A stretch of 64,000 nucleotides of DNA from Pseudomonas gingeri (GTDB taxonomy: Bacteria > Pseudomonadota > Gammaproteobacteria > Pseudomonadales > Pseudomonadaceae): positions 701,909 through 765,908 of the forward strand of contig NZ_JACAOR010000007.1 in NCBI RefSeq assembly GCF_013386115.1, given 5' to 3'. The position numbers and the translations under genes are program-made. Position 1 is the stretch's first letter; every line of letters begins with the position of its first letter. The notes beneath the pieces are model-generated. The model had not been told where the DNA came from. It saw only the letters and a program-made list of their open reading frames with translations, and made no database searches. Below are positions 8,197 to 17,857 of the stretch, one piece after another.

Positions 8197-10440
8197 TCAA
8201 GGGGTGCGATTGCGTCGGGTCTCGATGATATTCGGCAACTGGGAAATCCGCCCCAGCAACCGCCCCAACGCGTCCAGCCCCGGAATCTCGATGGTCAGGG
8301 ACATCAACGCGGTGTTGTCCTCCTTGTTCGAGCGGGTGTTGACCGCCAGCACGTTGATGCGCTCGTTGAGCAGCACCTGGGACACGTCACGCAGCAGACC
8401 GGAACGGTCGTAGGCACGGATCACGATATCCACCGGATAGGTCGACACCGGCACCGGCCCCCAGCTGACCTGGATGATCCGCTCCGGCTCGCGCCCGCTC
8501 AGTTGCAGCACCGAGGCACAGTCCTGGCGGTGGATGCTCACACCACGGCCCTGGGTGATATAGCCGACGATGGCATCCCCCGGCAGCGGCTGGCAGCAGC
8601 CGGCCATCTGGGTCATCAGGTTGCCGACGCCCTGGATCTGGATATCGCCGCGCTTGCCGGGCTTGTAGCCGGTGGCCTTGCGCGGGATCAGTTCCAGTTG
8701 TTCGTTGCCGCGCTCCGGCTCGACCAGTTGCTGGGCCTGGTTGACCAGTTGCGCCAGGCGCAGGTCGCCGGCACCGAGGGCGGCGAACATATCCTCGGCG
8801 GTTTTCATGTTGGCCTTGTCGGCCAGTTTGTCGAAGTCCACCTGCGGCAGGCCAAGACGGGTCAGCTCGCGTTCGAGCAGGGTCTTGCCGGCGGCGACGT
8901 TCTGGTCACGGGCCTGCAGCTTGAACCAGTGGACGATCTTCGCCCGCGCCCGGGAGGTGGTGACATACCCCAGGTTCGAGTTCAGCCAGTCACGGCTCGG
9001 CGTGCCGTGCTTGCTGGTGATGATCTCCACCTGCTCGCCGGTCTGCAGGCTGTAGTTGAGCGGGACGATCCGCCCGTTGATCTTCGCGCCACGGCAGTTG
9101 TGACCGATCTCGGTGTGCACCCGATAGGCGAAGTCCAGCGGCGTCGCGCCCTTGGGCAAGTCGATGGCATGGCCGTCCGGGGTGAAGATATAGACCCGGT
9201 CCGGCTCGATATCGACCCGCAACTGCTCCGCCAGGCCACCGATATCGCCCAGTTCCTCGTGCCATTCCAGCACCTGGCGCAACCAGGAGATTTTCTCTTC
9301 GTAGTGATTGGAACCGGACTTGACGTCGGTGCCCTTGTACTTCCAGTGCGCACAAACCCCCAGCTCGGCTTCTTCGTGCATGGCGTGGGTGCGGATCTGC
9401 ACTTCCAGCACCTTGCCTTCCGGACCGATCACCGCCGTGTGCAACGAGCGGTAGCCGTTCTCCTTGGGGTTGGCGATGTAGTCGTCGAATTCTTTCGGGA
9501 TATGCCGCCACAGGGTGTGGACGATCCCCAGCGCGGTGTAGCAGTCGCGCATTTCCGGCACCAGCACACGCACGGCGCGCACATCGTAGATCTGGCTGAA
9601 CTCCAGGCCCTTGCGCTGCATTTTGCGCCAGATCGAATAGATGTGCTTGGCCCGGCCGCTGATATCGGCCTTGACCCCGGTGGCCAGCAGTTCGTTTTCC
9701 AGCTGGCTCATCACGTCGCTGATGAAACGCTCGCGATCCAGTCGCCGCTCATGCAGCAACTTGGCGATCTGCTTGTACTGGTCGGGCTCCAGGTAACGGA
9801 AGGACAGGTCCTCCAGCTCCCACTTGATATGACCGATACCCAGGCGATGGGCCAGCGGCGCGTAGATGTCGAACACCTCGCGGGCCACCCGGTTGCGCTT
9901 CTCGTCGTCGGCGTTCTTGACCGCACGAATGGCACAGGTGCGCTCGGCCAGCTTGATCAGCGCGACACGCACGTCGTCGACCATCGCCACCAGCATCTTG
10001 CGCAGGTTTTCCACCTGCACCTGGGTGCCGAGGACCTGGGACTGGCGCGGACTGAGGCTGGCGCTGATCGCGGCCATGCGCAGCACGCCGTCGATCAGCT
10101 TGGCCACCACCGGGCCGAATTTCTGGCTGACCGCCGGCAGGGCGATCTGCCCTTCGCGCACGCCACGGTACAGCACGGCCGCGACCAGGGAGTCCTGGTC
10201 GAGCTTGAGGTCGGCGAGGATCTCGGCGATCTCCAGGCCGGTGCTGAAACTGGAACCGCCTTCGGGCCACAGGTTCTGGGCCGCGTTGGTCTGTTGTTCG
10301 GCAAGCCGTGCGTATTCGCAGGCTTCCTTCAAGGCTTCACGATCCAGCGCCAGGTCGACGCTGACCGTATGATCGAGCCATGCCTCGAGATTGATACTGC
10401 CGTCAGTGTTGATCGGCTGGTGTGCTCTCACCTGTACCAT
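8197..10440 (-). CDS. relA: GTP pyrophosphokinase (ppGpp synthetase I)
   Basis: RelA makes (p)ppGpp from ATP and GTP/GDP on stalled ribosomes. The 747-residue protein has an N-terminal HD-like domain whose metal motif is degenerate (LYRGVREG replaces the HDxxED of SpoT), so no hydrolase activity is expected. The synthetase domain follows (FDDYIANPKENGYRSLHT; EVQIRTHAMHEEAELG), then the TGS domain (VYIFTPDGHAIDLPKGATPLDFAY), the helical/zinc-finger region (QMAGCCQPLPGDAIVGYIT) and the C-terminal ACT domain. An AGGGAAGG site precedes the ATG at 10440. rlmD and cysM upstream are on the same strand. Confidence 0.98.
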   Translation of the reverse strand: MVQVRAHQPINTDGSINLEAWLDHTVSVDLALDREALKEACEYARLAEQQTNAAQNLWPEGGSSFSTGLEIAEILADLKLDQDSLVAAVLYRGVREGQIALPAVSQKFGPVVAKLIDGVLRMAAISASLSPRQSQVLGTQVQVENLRKMLVAMVDDVRVALIKLAERTCAIRAVKNADDEKRNRVAREVFDIYAPLAHRLGIGHIKWELEDLSFRYLEPDQYKQIAKLLHERRLDRERFISDVMSQLENELLATGVKADISGRAKHIYSIWRKMQRKGLEFSQIYDVRAVRVLVPEMRDCYTALGIVHTLWRHIPKEFDDYIANPKENGYRSLHTAVIGPEGKVLEVQIRTHAMHEEAELGVCAHWKYKGTDVKSGSNHYEEKISWLRQVLEWHEELGDIGGLAEQLRVDIEPDRVYIFTPDGHAIDLPKGATPLDFAYRVHTEIGHNCRGAKINGRIVPLNYSLQTGEQVEIITSKHGTPSRDWLNSNLGYVTTSRARAKIVHWFKLQARDQNVAAGKTLLERELTRLGLPQVDFDKLADKANMKTAEDMFAALGAGDLRLAQLVNQAQQLVEPERGNEQLELIPRKATGYKPGKRGDIQIQGVGNLMTQMAGCCQPLPGDAIVGYITQGRGVSIHRQDCASVLQLSGREPERIIQVSWGPVPVSTYPVDIVIRAYDRSGLLRDVSQVLLNERINVLAVNTRSNKEDNTALMSLTIEIPGLDALGRLLGRISQLPNIIETRRNRTP

Positions 10441-10559
10441 CTTGCTTACCTTCCCTACGACGCAGATTCATGCGTCAAAATCGCTGGCCGTTCATCGCCC
10501 CCGCATTCCGGCAAGGCTGGTCGGAATACGGAGGCGGCCAGTCGGACTAGACGAGCATC

Positions 10560-11912
10560 CTAGCTCGCTTCAAATAACGCCATGGCCTCGACATGCGCGG
10601 TCTGCGGAAACATATCGAGGATCCCGGCACGTTTTAACCGGTAGCCCTGCTTGATCAATTCGACCGTGTCGCGCGCCAGGGTTGCCGGGTTGCACGACAC
10701 ATACACCAGGCGTTCGGCACCCAATGCGGCGAGCTTGCCCACCACCTCGAAAGCACCGTCACGTGGTGGGTCCAAGAGTACCGCAGAAAAGCCTGCTTTG
10801 GCCCAGCTGGCATCGCTCAGGGGCTGGGATAAATCGGCCTGAAAAAAAGCCACGTTATGCAGATTGTTGCTAGCGGCATTGGCCGCGGCCCGCTCGACCA
10901 TGGTCTGCACGCCCTCCACCGCCACCACTTCGCGGACCTGACGGGCCAGCGGCAAGGCAAAGTTGCCCAGCCCGCAGAACAGGTCAAGCACCCGCTCGCC
11001 AGCCGTCGGTTGCAGCCAGTCGAGCGCCTGGGCCACCATCGCTTCATTGACCCCGGCATTGACCTGGACAAAATCCCCCGGCCGATACGCCAGTTCCAGG
11101 TCCCACGCTTCCAGGCGGTAGCCCAGGGGCTGCGTCGGATCGACCGGCTGCGGACCGTCCTCGCCATGCAGCCAGAGCTGGGCGCCATGCCCTGCGCAAA
11201 AATCTTGCAGGACCCGCAGGTCATCGGCCGACAACGGCGACATATGCCGCAACAACACCGCCAGCGCCGAACCGCTGAACAACTCGACATGCCCCAGAGC
11301 CTGGGGTTTGCCCAGGCGCCGGAGCATTGCCGGCAAGCCACTCATGATCGGTTGCAAGGCCTGTACCAGCACCGGGCAATCATCGATACCGACGATGTCC
11401 TGGCTGGAGGCCGCACGGAAACCCACCTCGAGTTTTTTCGCCTTGGCATCCCAGCGCACCGCCACCCGCGCCCGGCGGCGATAGCCGAACTCCGGACCGG
11501 TCAGGGGCGCCGCCCACGCCTCGGGCTCGACACCGGCCACCCGCGACAGCTGCTCGGCGAGCATGCGCTGTTTCAGGGCCAGTTGGTCATCATGGGGCAT
11601 ATGTTGCACGCTGCAGCCACCGCAACGCCCCGCATGGGCGCAAGGGGCCGGGCGCCGCCGCTCGCTGGCGAGCAATACCCGTTCGGTACGAGCCTCGACC
11701 ACCTTGCCATGGGCCCCCAGAACACGGGCCTCGACCTCTTCACCGGCGAGGGCGCCGGCGACAAACCAGGTACGGCCTTCGATAAACGCGATCCCGCGGC
11801 CATCGTTGGCCAGCCGCTCGATCGTCAGGCGTTGCTTCTTGCCCACAGGCACTTGCGGGGCCCGGCTGCCGCCACTCGGTTGGAAGCGCAGGCCTCTCTC
11901 ATGCTTGGCCAT
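10560..11912 (-). CDS. rlmD: 23S rRNA (uracil(1939)-C(5))-methyltransferase
   Basis: RlmD methylates U1939 of 23S rRNA using SAM. The 450-residue protein has an N-terminal TRAM domain (TIERLANDGRGIAFIEGRTWFV), the iron-sulfur cluster cysteines (CAHAGRCGGCSVQHM plus a Cys in DDCPVLV), and the class I methyltransferase fold (VLDLFCGLGNFALPLA; LLDPPRDGAFE). The catalytic Cys is in YVSCNPATLARD near the C-terminus. Its ATG overlaps the cysM stop by one base, so the pair is coupled; relA follows 119 nt later. Confidence 0.97.
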   Translation of the reverse strand: MAKHERGLRFQPSGGSRAPQVPVGKKQRLTIERLANDGRGIAFIEGRTWFVAGALAGEEVEARVLGAHGKVVEARTERVLLASERRRPAPCAHAGRCGGCSVQHMPHDDQLALKQRMLAEQLSRVAGVEPEAWAAPLTGPEFGYRRRARVAVRWDAKAKKLEVGFRAASSQDIVGIDDCPVLVQALQPIMSGLPAMLRRLGKPQALGHVELFSGSALAVLLRHMSPLSADDLRVLQDFCAGHGAQLWLHGEDGPQPVDPTQPLGYRLEAWDLELAYRPGDFVQVNAGVNEAMVAQALDWLQPTAGERVLDLFCGLGNFALPLARQVREVVAVEGVQTMVERAAANAASNNLHNVAFFQADLSQPLSDASWAKAGFSAVLLDPPRDGAFEVVGKLAALGAERLVYVSCNPATLARDTVELIKQGYRLKRAGILDMFPQTAHVEAMALFEAS

Positions 11913-12814
11913 CAGTTGGGCGCGTCGTAGATGCCGGTCGACAGGTAGCGGTCGCCGCGGTCACAGATGATCGCGACCATCACCGCGTTCTCGACTTCCC
12001 GGGACAGGCGCAACATCGCCGCCACCGCACCGCCCGAAGACACGCCGCAGAAAATCCCTTCCTCGCGGGCCAGGCGACGCATCACGTCCTCGGCTTCCTC
12101 CTGGCCCATGTCGACGATACGGTCGACCCGTTCGGCCTGGAAAATCTTCGGCAGGTATTCGTGGGGCCAGCGGCGGATGCCGGGAATCGACGCGCCTTCC
12201 ATCGGTTGCAGGCCGACGATCTGCACGTCAGGGCTCTGCTCCTTGAGATAGCGCGACACACCCATGATGGTCCCGGTGGTGCCCATGGAACTGACGAAAT
12301 GAGTGATGGTGCCCTGGGTCTGCCGCCAGATTTCCGGGCCGGTGCTGGTGTAGTGCGCCTCGGGGTTGTCGCCGTTGGCGAACTGGTCGAGCACCTTGCC
12401 ACGGCCTTCGGCCTGCATCCGCTCGGCCAGGTCACGGGCCCCTTCCATGCCTTCTTCGCGGCTGACCAGGATCAGCTCGGCGCCATAGGCGGTCATCGCC
12501 GCCTTGCGTTCGGCGGTGGAGTTGTCGGGCATGATCAGGATCATCCTGTAGCCCTTGATCGCCGCGGCCATGGCCAGGGCGATCCCGGTATTGCCCGAAG
12601 TCGCTTCGATCAGCGTGTCGCCGGCCTGGATCTGCCCGCGCAACTCGGCACGGGTGATCATCGACAGTGCCGGACGGTCCTTCACGGACCCCGCAGGATT
12701 GTTCCCTTCAAGCTTGAGCAGCAGGGTGTTGCTGGTCGCTCCGGGCAAGCGTTGCAGGCGAACCAGGGGCGTGTTGCCGATGCAATCGGCGATAGTAGGG
12801 TACTGCAAGGTCAT
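11912..12814 (-). CDS. cysM: Cysteine synthase B (O-acetylserine sulfhydrylase B)
   Basis: CysM forms cysteine from O-acetylserine and sulfide, or S-sulfocysteine from thiosulfate, with PLP. The 300-residue protein starts at the ATG at 12814 (MTLQYPTIADCIGNTPLVRL). The PLP lysine is K45 in GSVKDRPA; the substrate loop EATSGNTGIALAM and the phosphate-binding GTTGTIMGVSRYLKE are intact. The sequence around SIPGIRRWPHEYLPKIF favours CysM over CysK. It is divergent from gacS. Confidence 0.96.
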   Translation of the reverse strand: MTLQYPTIADCIGNTPLVRLQRLPGATSNTLLLKLEGNNPAGSVKDRPALSMITRAELRGQIQAGDTLIEATSGNTGIALAMAAAIKGYRMILIMPDNSTAERKAAMTAYGAELILVSREEGMEGARDLAERMQAEGRGKVLDQFANGDNPEAHYTSTGPEIWRQTQGTITHFVSSMGTTGTIMGVSRYLKEQSPDVQIVGLQPMEGASIPGIRRWPHEYLPKIFQAERVDRIVDMGQEEAEDVMRRLAREEGIFCGVSSGGAVAAMLRLSREVENAVMVAIICDRGDRYLSTGIYDAPN

Positions 12815-13047
12815 GGCGTATTCGCAATCCAGACTGCGGGGGCGACTATCATACCGGCAAACGCCTGCGGCCCATATCACGCAAAGTGCGGATGTTATTC
12901 GCTTCGGCTATAAGCTTAACGTGCCGGCCTGTGGCTTGTGGTTTGAGGCTCCCCTACACTGCGCAGGTGGAGCGGGCGCAGGAAGCGCGCGCCAAGAATC
13001 GAAGATCGCCGTGTCTGCCGGACGCCGTATCTGATGGAGAGAATTGC

Positions 13048-15801
13048 GTGCTTAAAAACCTGGGCATCAAAGGCCGCGTCCTGCTGCTCACCCTGTTGCC
13101 GACCACACTGATGGCCCTGGTGCTGGGCGGCTATTTCACCTGGCTGCAACAATCGGACCTGCAAACCCAGTTGCTGCAACGCGGGGAAATGATCGCCGAA
13201 CAACTGGCCCCGCTGGTGGCTCCGGCGCTGGGCCGCAATGACAGCGAGCAACTGGAGCGCGTCGCCACCCAGGCGCTGGAACAGACCGACGTACGCGCCG
13301 TATCGTTCCTCGGCGCCAACCGCGAACAGCTGGCCCATGCCGGCCCCAGCATGCTCAACCAGCCGCCCACCGGCAACAGCAGCCATATGCTGCAACGCAG
13401 CGGCAATGACGCGACCCGCTACCTGCTGCCGGTCTTCGGCCGCCACCGCAACATGGCCGGCGAACCGCTCCCCGACGAAGCCGACCGGCTGCTCGGCTGG
13501 GTCGAGCTGGAGCTGTCCCACAATGGCATGTTGCTGCGCGGCTATCGCAGCCTGTTCGCCAGCCTGCTGCTGATCGCCACGGGCCTGCTCGGCACCGCGC
13601 TGCTGGCCGTGCGCATGAGCCGCACCATCAATACGCCGATCAGCAAGATCAAGCTGGCCGTGGCCCAGCTCAAGGACGGCAACCTGGAAACCCGCCTGCC
13701 GCCCCTCGGCAGCCAGGAGCTGGACGAACTGGCCTCGGGCATCAACCGCATGGCCGAAACCCTGCAGAACGCCCAGGAAGAATTGCAGCACAGCATCGAC
13801 CAGGCCACCGAGGACGTCCGGCAGAACCTGGAGACCATCGAGATCCAGAACATCGAGCTGGACCTGGCCCGCAAGGAAGCACTGGAAGCCAGCCGGATCA
13901 AGTCCGAATTCCTCGCCAACATGAGCCACGAAATCCGTACGCCGCTCAATGGCATCCTCGGTTTCACCCACCTGTTGCAGAAAAGCGAACTGACCCCGCG
14001 CCAGCTGGACTACCTGGGCACCATCGAGAAATCCGCCGACAGCCTGCTGGGGATCATCAACGAGATCCTCGATTTCTCGAAAATCGAAGCCGGCAAGCTG
14101 GTCCTCGACAGTATCCCGTTCAACCTGCGCGACCTGTTGCAGGACACCCTGACCATCCTCGCCCCGGCCGCCCACGCCAAGCAGCTGGAACTGGTCAGCC
14201 TGGTCTACCGCGATACGCCGCTGTCGTTGATCGGCGATCCACTGCGACTCAAGCAGATCCTTACCAACCTGGTGAGCAACGCGATCAAGTTCACCCGCGA
14301 AGGCACCATCGTCGCCCGGGCCATGCTCGAGGAAGAACACGAGGACAGTGTGCAATTGCGCATCAGCGTGCAGGACACCGGCATCGGCCTGTCGAGCCAG
14401 GACGTGCGGGCGCTGTTCCAGGCCTTCAGCCAGGCCGACAACTCGCTGTCGCGGCAACCCGGCGGCACCGGCCTGGGCCTGGTGATCTCCAAGCGCCTGA
14501 TCGAACAGATGGGCGGCGAAATCGGCGTGGACAGCACGCCGGGCGAAGGCTCCGAGTTCTGGATCAGCCTGAGCCTGCCCAAGACCCGCGACGACATCGA
14601 AGACCTGCCCGCCGCGCCGCTGCTCGGCCGGCGCGTCGCCGTGCTGGAAAACCACGAACTGGCCCGCCAGGCCCTGCAGCACCAGCTGGAAGATTGCGGG
14701 CTGGAAGTGATTCCGTTCAACACCCTGCAGAACCTCGCCAATGGCGTGACCGGCGCGCACCAGACCGAACAGGCCATCGATCTGGCGGTCCTCGGGGTCA
14801 CCGCCCAGGACATGCCGCCCGAACGCCTGAACCAGCATATCTGGGACCTGGAACATCTGGGCTGCCATGTGATGGTGCTCTGCCCGACCACCGAACAGAC
14901 GCTGTTCCATCTGTCGGTGCCCAATCCCCACAGCCAGCTCCAGGCCAAGCCGGCCTGCACCCGCAAGTTGCGCCGTGCCCTGTCGGACCTGATCACGCCA
15001 CGGCCGATGCGCATCGAGCCCATCGAACCCTTGAGCAGCCGCGCGCCCCAGGTGCTGTGCGTGGATGACAACCCGGCCAACCTGCTGCTGGTGCAGACCC
15101 TGCTCGAAGACATGGGGGCCGAGGTCGTGGCGGTGGAAAGCGGTTACTCGGCGATCGATGCCGTGCAACAGGCCCGTTTCGACCTGGTGCTGATGGACGT
15201 GCAGATGCCCGGCATGGACGGCCGGCAGACCACCGAAGCGATTCGCCAGTGGGAAAACGAACGGCAGAGCACGCCGCTGCCGATCGTCGCCCTCACGGCC
15301 CATGCCATGGCCAACGAGAAACGTGCCCTGCTGCAAAGCGGCATGGATGACTACCTGACCAAACCCATCAGCGAACGCCAGTTGGCCCAGGTGGTGCTGA
15401 AGTGGACCGGCCTGGCCCTGCGCAACCAGGGCCAGGAGCGCAGTAGCGAAGTCTGGAACAGCGGCAGCGACCTGCTGGTCCTTGATCCGGACGAAGGCCT
15501 GCGCCTGGCCGCCGGCAAGGCCGACCTCGCCGCCGATATGCTGGCGATGCTGCTGGCCTCGCTGGATGCCGACCGCGAAGCGATTCGCGCAGCCCGTGAG
15601 GCCCATGACAACAACGGGCTGATCGAACGGGTCCATCGCCTCCATGGCGCCACCCGCTACTGTGGCGTACCGCAATTGCGCGCGGCCTGCCAACGCAGCG
15701 AGACCCTGCTCAAGCAGGACGATCCCAACGCCCAGAAGGCCCTCGACGAACTGGACATGGCCATCGCCCGTCTCGCCATCGAGGCCCGCGTCAGCGCCTG
15801 A
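13048..15801 (+). CDS. gacS: Hybrid sensor histidine kinase GacS
   Basis: GacS phosphorylates GacA, which switches on Rsm small RNAs and hence secondary metabolism, biofilm and virulence traits. Starting at the GTG at 13048 (M-LKNLGIKGRVLLLTLL) it is 917 residues, the exact family length; the open frame begins 162 nt earlier without a plausible start. Order: membrane segment at ~13-33, periplasmic loop, second segment at ~168-190, HAMP, HisKA with SHEIRTPLNG (H294), HATPase_c, a central pseudo-receiver-like region, a receiver domain (CVDDN; phospho-acceptor D717 in LVLMDVQMPG) and the Hpt domain (H863 in RVHRLHGATRYCG). All phosphorelay residues are intact. ldhA follows 69 nt downstream. Confidence 0.97.
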   Translation: MLKNLGIKGRVLLLTLLPTTLMALVLGGYFTWLQQSDLQTQLLQRGEMIAEQLAPLVAPALGRNDSEQLERVATQALEQTDVRAVSFLGANREQLAHAGPSMLNQPPTGNSSHMLQRSGNDATRYLLPVFGRHRNMAGEPLPDEADRLLGWVELELSHNGMLLRGYRSLFASLLLIATGLLGTALLAVRMSRTINTPISKIKLAVAQLKDGNLETRLPPLGSQELDELASGINRMAETLQNAQEELQHSIDQATEDVRQNLETIEIQNIELDLARKEALEASRIKSEFLANMSHEIRTPLNGILGFTHLLQKSELTPRQLDYLGTIEKSADSLLGIINEILDFSKIEAGKLVLDSIPFNLRDLLQDTLTILAPAAHAKQLELVSLVYRDTPLSLIGDPLRLKQILTNLVSNAIKFTREGTIVARAMLEEEHEDSVQLRISVQDTGIGLSSQDVRALFQAFSQADNSLSRQPGGTGLGLVISKRLIEQMGGEIGVDSTPGEGSEFWISLSLPKTRDDIEDLPAAPLLGRRVAVLENHELARQALQHQLEDCGLEVIPFNTLQNLANGVTGAHQTEQAIDLAVLGVTAQDMPPERLNQHIWDLEHLGCHVMVLCPTTEQTLFHLSVPNPHSQLQAKPACTRKLRRALSDLITPRPMRIEPIEPLSSRAPQVLCVDDNPANLLLVQTLLEDMGAEVVAVESGYSAIDAVQQARFDLVLMDVQMPGMDGRQTTEAIRQWENERQSTPLPIVALTAHAMANEKRALLQSGMDDYLTKPISERQLAQVVLKWTGLALRNQGQERSSEVWNSGSDLLVLDPDEGLRLAAGKADLAADMLAMLLASLDADREAIRAAREAHDNNGLIERVHRLHGATRYCGVPQLRAACQRSETLLKQDDPNAQKALDELDMAIARLAIEARVSA

Positions 15802-15870
15802 TCCACGACAACACGCCCTCAGGAGACCGGCGCCAGACTGCCGGTCTGTCTTACAACAAGGAAGTCCGAT

Positions 15871-16860
15871 ATGCGTGGAATTCTATTCAGCAGCCAGACC
15901 TACGATCGCGACAGCTTCCTGGCCGTCGCCCCGATGGCCGACCTGGAGCTGCACTTCCAGCCCGCCCGCCTGAGCCTGGACACCGCCGCACTGGCCGAAC
16001 GACATGAAGTGGTCTGCGCCTTTATCAACGATGACCTGAGTGCCCCGGTACTGGAGCAACTGGCTGCCGGCGGCACCCGCCTGATCGCCCTGCGGTCGGC
16101 CGGCTACAACCATGTCGACCTGAACGCCGCCAGCCGCCTGGGGCTCAGCGTGGTGCGTGTGCCGGCCTACTCGCCCCACGCCGTGGCCGAACATGCCGTG
16201 GCCTTGATCCTCGCGCTCAACCGTCGCCTGCACCGCGCCTACAACCGGACCCGCGAGGGCGACTTCAGCCTGCACGGGCTGACCGGCTTCGACCTGGTGG
16301 GGAAAACCGTCGGCGTGGTCGGCACCGGCCAGATCGGCGCGACCTTCGCCCGCATCATGGCCGGGTTCGGCTGCCAACTGCTGGCGTACGACCCCTGCCC
16401 CAATCCCGAGGTCGAAGCCCTGGGCGCCCGCTACCTGGAACTGCCGGAGTTGCTCGGCCAGTCGCGGATCATCAGCCTGCATTGCCCGCTGAACAGTCAT
16501 ACCCGGCACCTGATCAACCGCGACACCCTCGCCCACCTGCAACCCGGCGCCATGCTGATCAACACCGGACGCGGCGGCCTGGTGGATACCCCGGCGCTGA
16601 TCGACGCCCTCAAGGAGGGCCAGCTCGGCTATCTCGGCCTGGATGTCTACGAGGAAGAGGCACAACTGTTCTTCGAGGATCGCTCCGACCTGCCGTTGCA
16701 GGACGATGTCCTGGCACGGTTGCTGACCTTTCCCAACGTGATCGTCACCGCCCACCAGGCGTTCCTCACCCACGAGGCACTGGCGGCGATCGCCACCACC
16801 ACCCTGGACAACATCGCCGCCTGGAAATCCGGCCACGCCCGCAACCTGGTGCAGCCCTGA
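15871..16860 (+). CDS. ldhA: D-lactate dehydrogenase (2-hydroxyacid dehydrogenase)
   Basis: An NAD-dependent reductase that turns pyruvate into D-lactate in the cytoplasm. The 329-residue protein has a Rossmann motif GVVGTGQIGATFARI at ~147-161, the substrate arginine in LINTGRGGLVD (~227-237) and the LGLDVYEEE acidic residue; the catalytic His is in VTAHQAFLT. IALRSAGYNHVDL is characteristic of the D-LDH branch. Adjacent gacS-ldhA is a common Pseudomonas arrangement, though their functions are not known to be linked. Confidence 0.92.
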   Translation: MRGILFSSQTYDRDSFLAVAPMADLELHFQPARLSLDTAALAERHEVVCAFINDDLSAPVLEQLAAGGTRLIALRSAGYNHVDLNAASRLGLSVVRVPAYSPHAVAEHAVALILALNRRLHRAYNRTREGDFSLHGLTGFDLVGKTVGVVGTGQIGATFARIMAGFGCQLLAYDPCPNPEVEALGARYLELPELLGQSRIISLHCPLNSHTRHLINRDTLAHLQPGAMLINTGRGGLVDTPALIDALKEGQLGYLGLDVYEEEAQLFFEDRSDLPLQDDVLARLLTFPNVIVTAHQAFLTHEALAAIATTTLDNIAAWKSGHARNLVQP

Positions 16861-16956
16861 GCCAACAGAAGCGCCGTGAACCGGATCGAAGGTCGCATCC
16901 CGGCGCTATCCGGTTCGCATCTGCGTGCTAGCATACCGGCCATATTTGGAGGACCC

Positions 16957-17391
16957 ATGGTCGAACACGATTTCCGCTACAGCCTGATGAACCCGCAACA
17001 CACCCTGACCGAATGCCGCGCCCTGGTGCCGGGTCGTTATCAGGTCACCGGCAACGGTGGCTCGATCCGCATCGACGACGTGCTGCTGGTCACCCTCAAG
17101 GGCAGCAAGGACCTGTCCATGCGCCTGACCGTCGAAACCGTGCGGCACCTGATCAACCCACCGGGCCAGTGGACCGCCATGGCCCGCGGTCCGGTGTTCG
17201 GTGAGCTGGCGATTCACCAGTGGCAGGTCAACTGCGACAGCTGCGCCAAAGAGCTGAACTTCGAATTCGCGGTGGATGCCAAGCTCGGCGTCCCCGCCCA
17301 GAAACCCGCAGCCACGGCCCGCATCGCCGAGCTGGGTTGGACCACACAGGGCGAGAAGCACCTCTGCCCGAAATGCCAGGAGGCAACATAA
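16957..17391 (+). CDS. Small conserved hypothetical protein (144 aa) with C-terminal Cys pairs
   Basis: The start at 16957 (MVEHDFRYSLMNP) has a GGAGG site 5 nt upstream; the open frame starts earlier without support. The middle is beta-rich (YQVTGNGGSIRIDDVLLVTLKGSK), similar in look to a PilZ-like barrel but without the PilZ RxxxR/D-S-G motifs, so I do not claim one. Cysteines in NCDSC and LCPKC (CxxC pairs, residues ~93-96 and ~138-141) suggest a bound zinc. Its TAA overlaps the ATG of the META lipoprotein by one base, so the two are coupled. Confidence 0.75.
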   Translation: MVEHDFRYSLMNPQHTLTECRALVPGRYQVTGNGGSIRIDDVLLVTLKGSKDLSMRLTVETVRHLINPPGQWTAMARGPVFGELAIHQWQVNCDSCAKELNFEFAVDAKLGVPAQKPAATARIAELGWTTQGEKHLCPKCQEAT

Positions 17392-17795
17392 TGAAACAAG
17401 CAGTGATTCTGGGGATGCTGGCGACCAGCCTGTTGGGCTGTGCCGGCGACCGTGTGCAGTTGCAGCAGGATCACAGCTACGTGCTGGAGTGGATCGGCGA
17501 ACGTCCGCTGATCGACAACAGCCATCTGACCATCACCCTCGGCGATGACGGTCGGGCCTACGGCACCGGCGGCTGCAACCACTGGTTCGCGCCCTACACC
17601 CTGGACGGCGACACCCTGAGCTTCGGCAAGGTCGGCAGCACCCGCAAGCTCTGTGCCCCAGCGTTGATGGAGCAGGAAAAACGCTTCCTGCAGGCCCTGG
17701 AAACTGTCCAGCGCTGGGATATTTCCCCGGTGGAACAGGTGCGTTTCTGGCCGGCGCAAGGCCAACCCCTGCGCCTGTGGTCGGAAGAAGGCTGA
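17391..17795 (+). CDS. META domain-containing lipoprotein (HslJ-like)
   Basis: A 134-residue protein with a lipoprotein signal peptide (lipobox LLGC, Cys17), hence anchored in the outer or inner membrane. The mature part is one META domain: PLIDNSHLTITLGDDGRAYGTGGCNHW matches the family core. The last part contains a second Cys (RKLCAPALM) that may pair with the one in GGCN. META proteins such as E. coli HslJ are linked to novobiocin or heat resistance, but the mechanism is unknown. Confidence 0.85.
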   Translation: MKQAVILGMLATSLLGCAGDRVQLQQDHSYVLEWIGERPLIDNSHLTITLGDDGRAYGTGGCNHWFAPYTLDGDTLSFGKVGSTRKLCAPALMEQEKRFLQALETVQRWDISPVEQVRFWPAQGQPLRLWSEEG

Positions 17796-17818
17796 AGCGC
17801 TTTCAACCGCACAGCCGA

Positions 17819-17846
17819 GGCGCCGTGGCCTGAAACGCACGGCGCC
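17819..17846. terminator. Hairpin between converging genes
   Basis: GGCGCCGTG and CACGGCGCC form a perfect 9-bp stem with a 10-nt loop. There is no T-tract, but the position between the META gene and the converging LysR gene fits a terminator. Confidence 0.5.
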
Positions 17847-17857
17847 CGCATGGCCTT

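Noticed and set aside
8503..10563. 686-codon open frame opposite relA
   Set aside because: An antisense frame created by high GC at third positions; relA is intact and well conserved on the other strand.
12916..15693. 925-codon open frame opposite gacS
   Set aside because: Gln/Gly/His-rich shadow of gacS, without a ribosome site or recognisable domain.
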